From: Planctomycetaceae bacterium
GTDB taxonomy: Bacteria; Planctomycetota; Planctomycetia; Pirellulales; Thermoguttaceae
DNA length: 32,724 bases
Reading direction: 5' to 3'
Assembly (NCBI GenBank): GCA_031287585.1
Contig: JAITST010000449.1
Span: forward strand, 1 to 32,724
Every line of letters begins with the position of its first letter. The stretch's first letter is position 1. Both the position numbers and the translations under genes were made by a program. The notes under the pieces are model-generated. The model saw only the letters and a list, made by a program, of their open reading frames with translations, ran no database searches and was not told the origin of the DNA. This document shows positions 9,101-17,886 of this stretch, piece by piece.

Positions 9101-12100
9101 GTCGAGCGTCGAGTTGTTCAAACGGTACATTTTTGGGAACGCCTGTCTCACGTGAGAACGCATTCAGCATAGAGACAAACATTTTGTTTTTCACATTTGG
9201 AAACAGCGAAACTGCGCCTTCGGCGAGTGACAACTTCGGGTCGTGCAGAAACAACGTTTGACTTGAACCGCTCTGTACACCCAGCCCTTCGCAATGCGGA
9301 CACCAGCCGAGCGGCGAGTTGAACGAGAAATGATGCGGAGTCAGTGGCTCGAAACTTCGTCCGCAACGCTCACACGCAAGATGGCGGCTATGCCGATATG
9401 TTTTCCACTGAGTTTCTGTACGCGCTGGGGAATATTCGACAACGTGAACAACGCCGCCGCCGAAATCGAGTGCTGTCTCAACACTGTCGGCAAGACGTGC
9501 GCGAACGCCGCCGTCTGATAACAATACGCGGTCAACTACTAACTCAACGTTGTGTTTGCGCCGTCGGTCAATGTCTGGCAATGAGTTCTTATCGTCTATT
9601 TTGAACGTTACGCCGTCAATCCGAACACGAGTAAAACCCTGCGTGAGAAGTCTGTCCCAAATTTGTGTATAGTGTTGACCAGTTTCGATTTCAATCGGTG
9701 CGGCAATCAACAACGGTTGTTCCGTTTTATGTTGCCAAATTTTCGCAATTATTTCGTCAATCGTTTGCGTACCGACGGGAACATCGCAGACCGGACAATA
9801 CGGCGTGCCGAGACGTGCAAACAGCACACGTAGAAAATCGTGAATCTCGGTTATTGTACCGACGGTACTGCGCGGCGAATGGCTTGTTGACTTTTGTTCA
9901 ATCGCAATTGCGGGCGACAAACCTTCGATACGTTCAACTTTCGGTTTCGGCATTTGGTCAACAAACTGGCGAGCATACGAACCGAGACTTTCGACGTAAC
10001 GACGCTGCCCCTCCGCATAAATCGTATCCATCGCGAGCGAAGTTTTACCGCTTCCGCTGGGACCACAAAACACAGTCATCTTTTGACGTTGCAGTTCGAG
10101 AGAAACAGTTTTCAGGTTGTGTTGTTCCGCGTTACGAATAGAGAGGAATTCTGCCTCCCTGGTTGGCGGCTTCGTTTTTTTAGTTTTAACGGTTTTATTT
10201 TTATTACCTGAAAGTTTCGCGTTGTTACTTTGTTCCAATGGCGATTGCGAGTTGAAAAGTTTACGTAACGCCGCTCCAGTATAAGATTTTTCCACAGCCG
10301 CGACTTGTTCAGGCGTACCTTGTGCGATGAGTTGCCCCCCCGCTTCACCGCCTTCGGGACCGAGATCGATAATCCAATCAGCCGTTTTGATTACGTCGAG
10401 ATTATGTTCAACAACCAACACCGTGTTCCCTGCGTCAACTAGATTCTGCAACACTTTCAGCAACAACTTTATATCCGCGAAGTGTAAACCAGTCGTCGGC
10501 TCATCAAGTAGGTACAATGTTTTCCCGGTACTACGTTTGACCAACTCGCGTGCCAATTTTATTCGTTGTGCTTCGCCGCCGGAAAGTGTCGGCGATGGTT
10601 GCCCAAGTTTCATATAACCAAGTCCGACATCGGAGAACAATTGTAGTTTGTGTTTTATCTTCGGAATATTTTCAAAGTGAACGAGTGCTTCTTCGACATC
10701 CATATTCAAAACTTGGTCAATTGACTTTCCTTTGAACCGAACCGAAAGCGTTTCAAAGTTGAAACGTCGTCCCTGACACGTCGGACAGGTCACCCAAACA
10801 TCGGCAAGGAAATCCATTTCCAACTTTTTCGCACCGTTTCCCTCACACGCTTCACAACGTCCGCCCGTAACATTAAAACTAAACCGTCCCGCTTCATAAC
10901 CTTTCTCACGCGACTCGTGAAGATTTGCAAACAAGTGACGAATTTCGTCGAGCAATTTTATGTACGTTGCCGGATTTGAACGCGGCGTTCGACCAATCGG
11001 TGACTGGTCAATCGAAATCATTTTGTCGAGCAGGTCAAGCCCTTCAATTTCACGGTACCTACCCGGCAAGCCGTAACCGTTATTCAAGTCTCGCATAAGA
11101 ACTTCTACGAGAATATCATTTACGAGTGAACTTTTCCCCGAACCGCTCACACCTGTTATGCAGACCAACACGCCAAGCGGAATCGCAACGTCGATATTTT
11201 TCAAATTATTATGCGCCGCGCCGCGAATCCAGAGTTGACGTTTCGTATCAATTGAACGCCGAACCTGCGGAACCTCAATCTTCTCAACACCCGCGAGATA
11301 ACGGGCTGTGACTGATGTTGTCGTATCTGCGATTTTATTAACAGAATCACTTTGGGTATCATCGTCCGTTTTGTCTGTGTCATCGTTTGACGATTTTCTC
11401 TTTGTATTTTTTTTCGCGTTCTTCGCAGTTTTTTCGTTTTCAATATCAATAGCCGCTTCAACGATGTCGTCCGGTGTACCGAATGCGACAATGTTACCGC
11501 CGTGGATTCCGGGACCGGGACCAAAGTCAACAATTAAGTCAGCCGCACGCATCGTCTCCTCATCGTGTTCGACAACTACGACAGTGTTCCCCTGATTACG
11601 CAAATGTTCAAGCGTCGCAAGCAGACGGTCGTTGTCACGTGGGTGAAGTCCAATTGACGGTTCGTCGAGAACGTAAAGTACGCCGACCAACCCGCTGCCG
11701 ATTTGTCCCGCAAGGCGAATGCGTTGCATTTCGCCGCCGGAAAGTGTCGGTGCAGTTCGTCCGAGCGACAAGTATTCGAGACCAACGTTCGCCAGAAAAC
11801 CAAGACGATTCCGTACTTCTTTAATCGCTTCGGCGGCGACAATGTGACTTGAGTCCGTTAGAACAAGTTCGGTGAAAAATTCCTGTAAGTCGGTTATCGG
11901 CAACTCGCACAGTTGCGGCAGTGAACGTTTCTTACCGCCGTTAGCGTCACTGAAACGTTGATGTGTTGAGCCAGTTTCAAGTTTGAACGAACGTGCTTGT
12001 TCATTCAAACGGTCGCCGTGACAATAGACGCATGTTATCTCACGCATAAAATCTTCCATCTCGCGCCGTTGTCCGAGACTTGTCATTTCCTTATACTGCT

Positions 12101-13298
12101 GCGTCATTCGCGGAATGATACCCTCAAACTTACCCGTCCACTTGTTGTAACTTTGTCCGGTACGAAGTTGGAATACAATGTTGTCGTTGCCCGTTCCCCA
12201 AAGTATCGCGTTACGGACGCTGACAGGTAATTCTTCCCACGCCGTTTCGAGAACAGTATTTGGCGGTAAACGATGTTGACGCTCAAGATGCTCCGCGACA
12301 CCGACGAAAATGTGTTGCCGCCAGCGTCCCATATCTTTCCACGCACCGAGCGGCTCAATACAATTCTGTTGTATTGAACGTGTCTGGTCAGGAATGATGA
12401 TGTCCGGGTCGAACGTGTGCGTGTGACCCAGACCGTCGCAATGCGGACACATTCCCTGCGGCGAGTTAAAACTGAACATTTGTGGTGTCGGCGGGACGAA
12501 GTTGATATTGCAAATCGTGCAAGCGTATTGGGCAGACAACGCAATTTCGTGTTCAATTGAATTATCGTTTTTATCCGGGTCGATTTCAGTGATAACGATG
12601 ATGTTACCATCACCGATTTTCAAAGCACGTTCGACCGATTCCGCAAGCCGCGACCGGTTCTCCGCACCCGCCTGAACAAGACGGTCAATGACAACTTCAA
12701 TTTGGTGACGCATCTGACGGTCAAGTTGAACGTTGTCGGTCAAACGGGCAAGATGCCCGTCGATACGCGCGCGGATAAAACCTTGTTTGAGTAAGGAAGC
12801 GATAAGGTCGCGATGCTCGCCGCGTTGGTTGCGAACGACAGGAGCGAGAATCATATAGCGAGTACCTTGCGGCAAAGTTTCGATACGGTCAATAACTTGC
12901 TGACGGGTCTGCGCAGTGATAGGTTTACCGCAGTTAGGACAGTAACCGGTAGCAACACGTGCGTAGAGAAGGCGGAGGAAGTCGTAAATTTCGGTAATTG
13001 TACCGACGGTAGAACGAGTATTAACGCCGCCAACTTTCTGTGAAATCGAAATGGAGGGACTCAATCCCGAAATGAAGTCAACATCCGGTTTGGGCAACTG
13101 ACCGAGAAACTGCCTGGCGAAACTGGACAAACTCTCAACGTATCGCCGCTGCCCCTCCGCATACAGAGTATCAAACGCAAGCGAACTCTTGCCAGAGCCG
13201 CTAACGCCAGTAAAACAAATCAGCTGATTACGGGGCAAACGCAATTCCACATCACGCAAATTATGTTCACGCGCCCCACGAATTATAATATCGGACAT
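6129..13298 (-). CDS. uvrA: Tandem-duplicated excinuclease ABC subunit UvrA with C-terminal extension
   Basis: Start refined to [19 protein letters not shown]. Two complete UvrA units: Walker A motifs [36 protein letters not shown]; four LSGGE(M/A)QR signatures; CxxC zinc motifs in both units ([36 protein letters not shown]). Confidence 0.95.
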   Translation of the reverse strand: MSDIIIRGAREHNLRDVELRLPRNQLICFTGVSGSGKSSLAFDTLYAEGQRRYVESLSSFARQFLGQLPKPDVDFISGLSPSISISQKVGGVNTRSTVGTITEIYDFLRLLYARVATGYCPNCGKPITAQTRQQVIDRIETLPQGTRYMILAPVVRNQRGEHRDLIASLLKQGFIRARIDGHLARLTDNVQLDRQMRHQIEVVIDRLVQAGAENRSRLAESVERALKIGDGNIIVITEIDPDKNDNSIEHEIALSAQYACTICNINFVPPTPQMFSFNSPQGMCPHCDGLGHTHTFDPDIIIPDQTRSIQQNCIEPLGAWKDMGRWRQHIFVGVAEHLERQHRLPPNTVLETAWEELPVSVRNAILWGTGNDNIVFQLRTGQSYNKWTGKFEGIIPRMTQQYKEMTSLGQRREMEDFMREITCVYCHGDRLNEQARSFKLETGSTHQRFSDANGGKKRSLPQLCELPITDLQEFFTELVLTDSSHIVAAEAIKEVRNRLGFLANVGLEYLSLGRTAPTLSGGEMQRIRLAGQIGSGLVGVLYVLDEPSIGLHPRDNDRLLATLEHLRNQGNTVVVVEHDEETMRAADLIVDFGPGPGIHGGNIVAFGTPDDIVEAAIDIENEKTAKNAKKNTKRKSSNDDTDKTDDDTQSDSVNKIADTTTSVTARYLAGVEKIEVPQVRRSIDTKRQLWIRGAAHNNLKNIDVAIPLGVLVCITGVSGSGKSSLVNDILVEVLMRDLNNGYGLPGRYREIEGLDLLDKMISIDQSPIGRTPRSNPATYIKLLDEIRHLFANLHESREKGYEAGRFSFNVTGGRCEACEGNGAKKLEMDFLADVWVTCPTCQGRRFNFETLSVRFKGKSIDQVLNMDVEEALVHFENIPKIKHKLQLFSDVGLGYMKLGQPSPTLSGGEAQRIKLARELVKRSTGKTLYLLDEPTTGLHFADIKLLLKVLQNLVDAGNTVLVVEHNLDVIKTADWIIDLGPEGGEAGGQLIAQGTPEQVAAVEKSYTGAALRKLFNSQSPLEQSNNAKLSGNKNKTVKTKKTKPPTREAEFLSIRNAEQHNLKTVSLELQRQKMTVFCGPSGSGKTSLAMDTIYAEGQRRYVESLGSYARQFVDQMPKPKVERIEGLSPAIAIEQKSTSHSPRSTVGTITEIHDFLRVLFARLGTPYCPVCDVPVGTQTIDEIIAKIWQHKTEQPLLIAAPIEIETGQHYTQIWDRLLTQGFTRVRIDGVTFKIDDKNSLPDIDRRRKHNVELVVDRVLLSDGGVRARLADSVETALDFGGGVVHVVEYSPARTETQWKTYRHSRHLACERCGRSFEPLTPHHFSFNSPLGWCPHCEGLGVQSGSSQTLFLHDPKLSLAEGAVSLFPNVKNKMFVSMLNAFSRETGVPKNVPFEQLDARHRRTIFHGCGDTWIDADVDGSRIKYQYKGLYPAIEEAARLVPGYRGMFEYTGEVECSVCLGSRLRDDVSAVRFIGMTMDQVCRQPLDNLLRILTEWKPDQMENKVAGDLIHEVRNRLSFLVDVGLEYLTLSRPAPTLSGGEMQRIRLAAQIGSGLVGVLYVLDEPTIGLHPRDNHRLIGALQKLRDLGNTLLLVEHDRDVINQADAVVDFGPKAGQFGGEILAAGTPNEVMKSKKSVTGPFLSGKEGIPIPMNRRVTMPEVTTNNGTSAKKVMNKKAVKKSSKTVMLTQPSQIQTAWLKVLGARQNNLKSVDVAIPVGALTVVTGVSGSGKSSLIEDVLYNQLAKTLHRAQTTPGAHDKIEGLGFINKVIRVDQQPLGQTPTSNPATYTGLFESIRDLFAQLPEARVRGYTARRFSFNVPGGRCEKCEGNGQLKIEMHFLPDVWITCDVCGGKRYDKQTLEVLYHGHSIADVLEMPCGEALKLFANIPQIRRVLQTLCDVGLDYVSLGQAAPTLSGGEAQRVKLAAELSRPDTGKTLYLLDEPTTGLHFDDLAKLLKVLNRLVDVGNTVVIIEHNLDVIKSADWIIDMGPEAGLEGGYLVYAGTPESLVERYGKAPSVANATAKSVAKKSEAKKATGKKKVTKSAADNIADYANIGVRGDSSYVARRSYTAEALAPVLANGIYAKRELYQPPAIDEPVNVPLAEMIGESSMMWEIDGRRWHSRDRVSRSGNPCKWDGKILLDIVDRIEESSGFADTNWKSRTLVEICGEQPHGGWFFHAYTSEEWLLRMKFRVAKQTFRNELLVERLNLKPLNEMQDIPLYGNEPRVRVTNNTTTWQEIELKVYSYDEINRTEFWEFIQFAIEGFARLSESINGKKSPEDAVPWKLLKEKWHFLPKGFDNGNPKWSFQLLKQIFAVVKSVDPQVKIDWEQKDVVICRTQDQTDKQFWLRVHTKNSDAIQLEVNNKNKITSITIEENKFNEQALKSLLKKK

Positions 13299-13408
13299 CC
13301 TTGATGTTCTGGTAGGTGTAGGTGAAGTAAGAAAAAACCAACGCTCCATTATAACCGAAAAGAATAAATATGCAAACGGTGGGGTAAAAGCAAACGGATA
13401 CTCGGCTT

Positions 13409-13437
13409 CATATAATTTAACTTGGTATCTCTTGCAA
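13409..13437 (-). promoter_or_regulatory. Putative sigma70-like promoter for uvrA
   Basis: Minus-strand TTGCAA - 17 nt - TATATG about 110 nt upstream of the refined uvrA start. Confidence 0.35.
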
Positions 13438-13460
13438 CACTCTGCTATTGCGATTACAAT
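13432..13460 (+). promoter_or_regulatory. Putative sigma70-like promoter for ferredoxin-nitroreductase gene
   Basis: Plus-strand TTGCAA - 17 nt - TACAAT, ~47 nt upstream of ATG 13507. Confidence 0.4.
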
Positions 13461-13506
13461 GGTTGCTCGTTTTTGTCACTTTTCTTTTCCTTTACACTCA
13501 TTAAGT

Positions 13507-14304
13507 ATGTCAACAATTGAAATCGACAAGTCTGACTGTATTCAATGCGGACTTTGTGCTAGCGTCTGCCCCAGTGTTTTGTTGCAGCAGCGGAATGTTC
13601 GTAGTTGTCCGGAAGTCGTTGATGGAGCGGAATCGCGTTGTATTAATTGCGGGCATTGTGTTGCTATTTGCCCTGTGAACGCGATTGCTGTCAACGGTAT
13701 CACTACTCGTGAGTGTGTGCCTGTTTCACGCGAGGCATCGCCGCGTTTTGAACATATTGCTTCGCTTGTTCGTAATCGCCGTTCTATTCGTAAATTTGTT
13801 TATGAGCCTCTTGACAGAACACAACTCGACCAGTTATTTGATGTTGTCCGTTACGCACCGACCGCACGTAACGGGTTGCCGGTTCGTTGGACTGTTGTTA
13901 ATTCGCCGAAAACGGTGAACGAGTTGGCGGAGTTGGTTATTGATTGGATAAAACGAACAGGTCAGTCGCCGGAGTTGGTTGAGGAATGGAACGCTGGTCA
14001 CGACAGAGTCTTACGCGGTGCGCCGTGTCTCGTTGTCGCGACAACAAACGATACCGCGATATTGCCAGAGATTGATTCGACGATAGCGGTAGAAATTTTT
14101 GAACTCGCGGCAACGGCGTTACGGATAGGAGTCTGCTGGGCAGGTTATTTTGTACTTGCGGCACAAAACGACGAGGCGATTGTAAAGCGGTTAAAATTAG
14201 ACCACGGCGAACGGGTTTATGGCGCGTTAATGCTCGGCAAGACGGACATAGAGATTTATCCGCGAGTGCCAGTGCGTCCACAACCGGTTGTTCGATGGTT
14301 ATAA
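13507..14304 (+). CDS. Ferredoxin (2x 4Fe-4S) - nitroreductase fusion protein
   Basis: Two CxxCxxCxxxCP motifs (CIQCGLCASVCP, CINCGHCVAICP) followed by nitroreductase fold motifs (RNRRSIRKFVYEPLDRTQLDQLFDVVRYAPTARNGLPVRWTVV; GVCWAGYFVLA). Start refined to MSTIEIDKSDC. Confidence 0.9.
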   Translation: MSTIEIDKSDCIQCGLCASVCPSVLLQQRNVRSCPEVVDGAESRCINCGHCVAICPVNAIAVNGITTRECVPVSREASPRFEHIASLVRNRRSIRKFVYEPLDRTQLDQLFDVVRYAPTARNGLPVRWTVVNSPKTVNELAELVIDWIKRTGQSPELVEEWNAGHDRVLRGAPCLVVATTNDTAILPEIDSTIAVEIFELAATALRIGVCWAGYFVLAAQNDEAIVKRLKLDHGERVYGALMLGKTDIEIYPRVPVRPQPVVRWL

Positions 14305-14348
14305 AAAATATATTTACAAATCTAAAAACAAAATATAGAAAGACAACA

Positions 14349-16211
14349 ATGAATTTTTCAGTAAAATTTTTGCTACTGGTTTCGTTGGCGTTAATTGCCA
14401 GCGGCTGTGGTTCAAACAAAGACGCTGGTGATACAGAGACCGGGTTGAGTACAACTTCTGAATTTACGTCTGCAACTATGGTGTCATTACCGACTGCCGA
14501 GATGCTTGATAAATTGGGTACGAAAAACGGTGTCAATACGAATTGGTTTTACAGCGATTCGCCGTTTGCAATTTATGTTAGTCCGAAACGTTTTATCAGT
14601 TCGCCATTCGGTGCCGAAAATAGAGGTTTTGTTAATACATTGTTGCGTGATTACGTTTCGATTCCAGCCGATTATTCTAAAATTGACCATATTGTTTTTT
14701 CTGTACGGCAAACGTTACTACCTGTCCAAATGCAAGACCAACAAGGTCAGATTCAGATGCAGATGATGCCGGTGCCGGCGACATTGCTCGCGTTGTTTTT
14801 CGACAATCCGATTAAACCGGAGGAATTTTTTAAGGACGTTCTCGAACTCACGATGCCGCTCTCGTCAATTCCAAAGGGTACGGCGGCGGGACGTGAGTAT
14901 TATGATGTGAGTGCGGCATCGGGCGAGCAGGGTGCGATGAAGGTGGTGTTTTGTTTCGCTGATGAACGAACAGTAGTGATTGTTCGTGGTGATATGAATA
15001 GTATTGAAATTGCGTTGGCGGGTAACAAATCAAACGGTGCGGCGGCAGACCGTCTCGCTCGTCTGCCTATCGCAAATGCCGACTTGACTATCGTTCTGAC
15101 ACGTGAAGGTTTACCAATTCGTGACGAGGATGTTGAACAATTGCTAGCGGCTTCGTTTTTGCCGAAAACGGTTAGTGAGTTGATGACAACGGTTCGTTGT
15201 TTGGCGTTGTCACTCAATTCGCACGCGGCAGTGAAAGAGCCGTTAGCACAAATGGCGATTGAATCGAACGATGCGGCGAAGGCAAAACGTATAAGCGATG
15301 AACTCGGTGGTTGGTTGTTGACTGCGAAAACTGCGGCAACACCGGAAATTACCGCTAACTTGCCACCGGTTTTGAAAAATTTGCGAGATATGCTGCTCGA
15401 CGGGATTGTTGTAAACGATGCAACGGCAGACGGTAAAATTAAGGTCGAACTCTTGCATCAGGAAGGTATATCGGAACAGTTCAACTCGCTGTTGGAACAA
15501 ACGCGGAAGCAGCAAGTTCTCACGACGCGAGTACAAATTTTGCAGTCGCTAATCGCCTCGGTTGCCCGCGCGTTTCAGCGGAACAATAACGTGTTTCCGC
15601 TTGTTATCGAATCACCAAACGGGACACCGTTGTTGAGTTGGCGAGTTGCGATATTGCCGGAACTCGGTTACGATGAACTTTATAAAAAGTTCAAACTTGA
15701 CGAAGCGTGGGACTCACCGAACAACAAGGAATTGTTGAAGGATATGCCAACGATTTATGCGTTGCCGAATTTGGATACGAATGGAAATATGATGTTCGAT
15801 ATCAATTCTGTTGCGAGCGGGATGACGACGTATCGAGTGTTCAACTCGGAAGGGATGCCGTTTAGCGTGCGTTCGATTTCGGCGGAAAATATAGAAAAAC
15901 TTACCAACATAATGTTTCTCGTTTCAGTTGCGGAGAGTAACAAAGTTGAATGGACGCGACCGGATACATTAGTTTATGAGCCAAGTAAGTTGAACGAAAT
16001 CTTCGGTGGTGAATTTGCAGCAATGGCGTTGACATCAAACGGAACAATTACGCCGCTAGAACAAATCCCGCCGGACAAGTTGGATATATTGTTGACCGGC
16101 AAACAACCAACAGAAAGTAAACCAGCAGAGGAAACAGAGGAGAAAGTGCCTGAGGAGAAGCCATCGCAAGAAGCGGAAGCATTATCACAAACTCCGCCAT
16201 CTGTGGAATAG
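14349..16211 (+). CDS. Planctomycete-type lipoprotein with C-terminal SBP_bac_10/DUF1559-like region
   Basis: Start refined to MNFSVKFLLLVSLALIASGCGS (lipobox IASGC); C-terminal TPLLSWRVAILPELGYDELYKKFKLDEAWDSPNNKELLKDMPTIYALP is the SBP_bac_10 signature seen in planctomycetes. Confidence 0.85.
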   Translation: MNFSVKFLLLVSLALIASGCGSNKDAGDTETGLSTTSEFTSATMVSLPTAEMLDKLGTKNGVNTNWFYSDSPFAIYVSPKRFISSPFGAENRGFVNTLLRDYVSIPADYSKIDHIVFSVRQTLLPVQMQDQQGQIQMQMMPVPATLLALFFDNPIKPEEFFKDVLELTMPLSSIPKGTAAGREYYDVSAASGEQGAMKVVFCFADERTVVIVRGDMNSIEIALAGNKSNGAAADRLARLPIANADLTIVLTREGLPIRDEDVEQLLAASFLPKTVSELMTTVRCLALSLNSHAAVKEPLAQMAIESNDAAKAKRISDELGGWLLTAKTAATPEITANLPPVLKNLRDMLLDGIVVNDATADGKIKVELLHQEGISEQFNSLLEQTRKQQVLTTRVQILQSLIASVARAFQRNNNVFPLVIESPNGTPLLSWRVAILPELGYDELYKKFKLDEAWDSPNNKELLKDMPTIYALPNLDTNGNMMFDINSVASGMTTYRVFNSEGMPFSVRSISAENIEKLTNIMFLVSVAESNKVEWTRPDTLVYEPSKLNEIFGGEFAAMALTSNGTITPLEQIPPDKLDILLTGKQPTESKPAEETEEKVPEEKPSQEAEALSQTPPSVE

Positions 16212-16244
16212 TAAATTCAAATATCACAACCAATACAAACACGA

Positions 16245-17021
16245 ATGTCAATTATCGTTCAACATATTTCTGAAACCGTTTGCCGGATAACTTTGAATCG
16301 TCCAGAACGTTGTAACGCGATTTCATCTGAAATGTTGCGGCGTTTGTTTGAACAGTTTGAAGAACTGCGTCAGTCGGGTAAGTGCCGTGTCTTGATTTTG
16401 GGAGGTGCGGGCGACTGTTTTTGTAGTGGTCTTGACCTTGCCGAGGCGATACTGGACGACAGTAACGCCTTCAGAATGACGCAACAGATAACGCAGTTGC
16501 TAATAATGTTGACACGAATACCGGTCATTGTTATTGCGGAAGTGAACGGGGCATGTTGCGGCGGTGGAGCGGCGGCGGCGTTTGCCTCTGACTTGATTAT
16601 CGCCTCAACTTCGGCGAGTTTTATGTTTCCTGATACACACCGTGGGTTAGAGCCAACGCTGTTGTTTCCATTGTTACGCCGCAAGATTCCGTTACCGATT
16701 TTGCGTCAAATGATTTTAACTGGCGGCGCATTAAAAGCATCCGATGCAAAAAATTTCGGATTGGTTTATGATTGCGTTGAGTCCGACAAGTTATTAACAG
16801 CAACAACAAAACTAACCGAGCAGATTTGCCGCGGCGAACGTTCGGTAGTACAACAGACGAAAACAATGTTAGCCGCACACGAAAACACTCTCTTCACGCC
16901 AGACCTGACAACAGAATTCAACGCCGCTTTAGAATCACACACAAACACATGGAAAACCAAAGCCGCGCGAGAAGGTGTGAAAGCGTTTTTGGAGAAACGT
17001 GACGCGGAGTGGTTGGAATAA
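16245..17021 (+). CDS. Enoyl-CoA hydratase/isomerase (crotonase) family protein
   Basis: Motifs ITLNRPERCNAISSEML, GDCFCSGLDL, IAEVNGACCGGGAAAAFASDLIIAS, LTGGALKASDAKNFGLVYDCV. Confidence 0.88.
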   Translation: MSIIVQHISETVCRITLNRPERCNAISSEMLRRLFEQFEELRQSGKCRVLILGGAGDCFCSGLDLAEAILDDSNAFRMTQQITQLLIMLTRIPVIVIAEVNGACCGGGAAAAFASDLIIASTSASFMFPDTHRGLEPTLLFPLLRRKIPLPILRQMILTGGALKASDAKNFGLVYDCVESDKLLTATTKLTEQICRGERSVVQQTKTMLAAHENTLFTPDLTTEFNAALESHTNTWKTKAAREGVKAFLEKRDAEWLE

Positions 17022-17029
17022 ATAATGTA

Positions 17030-17053
17030 TTGAATCGCGATTCAAATTATAAT
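17030..17053 (+). promoter_or_regulatory. Palindrome adjacent to a perfect -10 hexamer upstream of the DUF1638 gene
   Basis: 16-bp perfect palindrome TTGAATCGCGATTCAA (17030-17045) followed 2 nt later by TATAAT (17048-17053), 31 nt before ATG 17085. Confidence 0.5.
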
Positions 17054-17084
17054 TGGCTTAATCACGAAATCACCGAACAACACT

Positions 17085-17834
17085 ATGCGTCTGAAAGTAA
17101 TTGCGTGCGAGATTCTTTTTCGCGAATTGTCGTTTTTGGCTGCGAAGTCGCCGAATGTGATTGACGTTACGTTTCTGCCAAAAGGTTTGCATGATGTCGG
17201 ATGCGAGCGGATGAGGAGTGCGTTGAATGTTGCTGTGGAGAGTGTTGAGGAACAACGTTACGACGCGATTGTACTTGGTTACGCACTGTGTAACGGTGGT
17301 GTAGTCGGCATTAAAGCGGGGGCGATACCGATTGTTATCCCGCGTGCTCATGATTGTATTACGCTGTTTCTCGGCGACAAAGATAAGTATCTCGAATTTT
17401 TCTATTCGCATCCCGGAACGTATTTTCAAACAGTGGGTTGGCTGGAACGCGGCGGTGACATTACGCAAATCGGGTTGACAGAAAACATCTCGGAAAAGTC
17501 TGTGACGATACCGTTTTTGAATTGTTCGTATGACGAACTGGTCGCAAAATACGGTACGGCAAACGCGGAGTATTTGTGGAGTGAACTAAAACAAATGCGT
17601 CACTATTCGCAGATGGTGTTTATCGAAACTGGAATCGAACCGGGTGACAATTTCGAGTTACAAACAAAACGTAATGCTGAAGAACGTGGTTGGCAGTTTG
17701 AAAAGATAACCGGAAACCTAGACCTACTACGCCGCTTACTGGACGGCAATTGGGATGACGGCGATTTTCTAGTATTACAACCGGGTGAATCAATCTGTTT
17801 CAGTTACGATGATTCAATAATCGCGGCAAGGTAA
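17085..17834 (+). CDS. DUF1638 family protein
   Basis: Family-like motifs: VIACEILFREL, LPKGLHDVGCERM, YDAIVLGYALCNGGVVGIKAG, VIPRAHDCITLFLGDKDKYLEFF, HPGTYFQTVGWLERG. Confidence 0.85.
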   Translation: MRLKVIACEILFRELSFLAAKSPNVIDVTFLPKGLHDVGCERMRSALNVAVESVEEQRYDAIVLGYALCNGGVVGIKAGAIPIVIPRAHDCITLFLGDKDKYLEFFYSHPGTYFQTVGWLERGGDITQIGLTENISEKSVTIPFLNCSYDELVAKYGTANAEYLWSELKQMRHYSQMVFIETGIEPGDNFELQTKRNAEERGWQFEKITGNLDLLRRLLDGNWDDGDFLVLQPGESICFSYDDSIIAAR

Positions 17835-17853
17835 ACACTTTGAATAAGTTGTC

Positions 17854-17874
17854 GGGGCGAAGACTATTCGCCCC
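17854..17874. repeat. Small GC-rich palindrome between convergent genes
   Basis: ggggcgaa-gacta-ttcgcccc, 8-bp perfect stem, 5-nt loop, no adjacent T-run. Confidence 0.5.
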
Positions 17875-17886
17875 TAACGTTACGGA

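Noticed and set aside
6166-13043. Many antisense or alternate-frame ORFs of 60-170 aa inside uvrA
   Set aside because: They overlap a strongly supported UvrA frame and show no recognisable motifs; they read as by-products of a long coding region.
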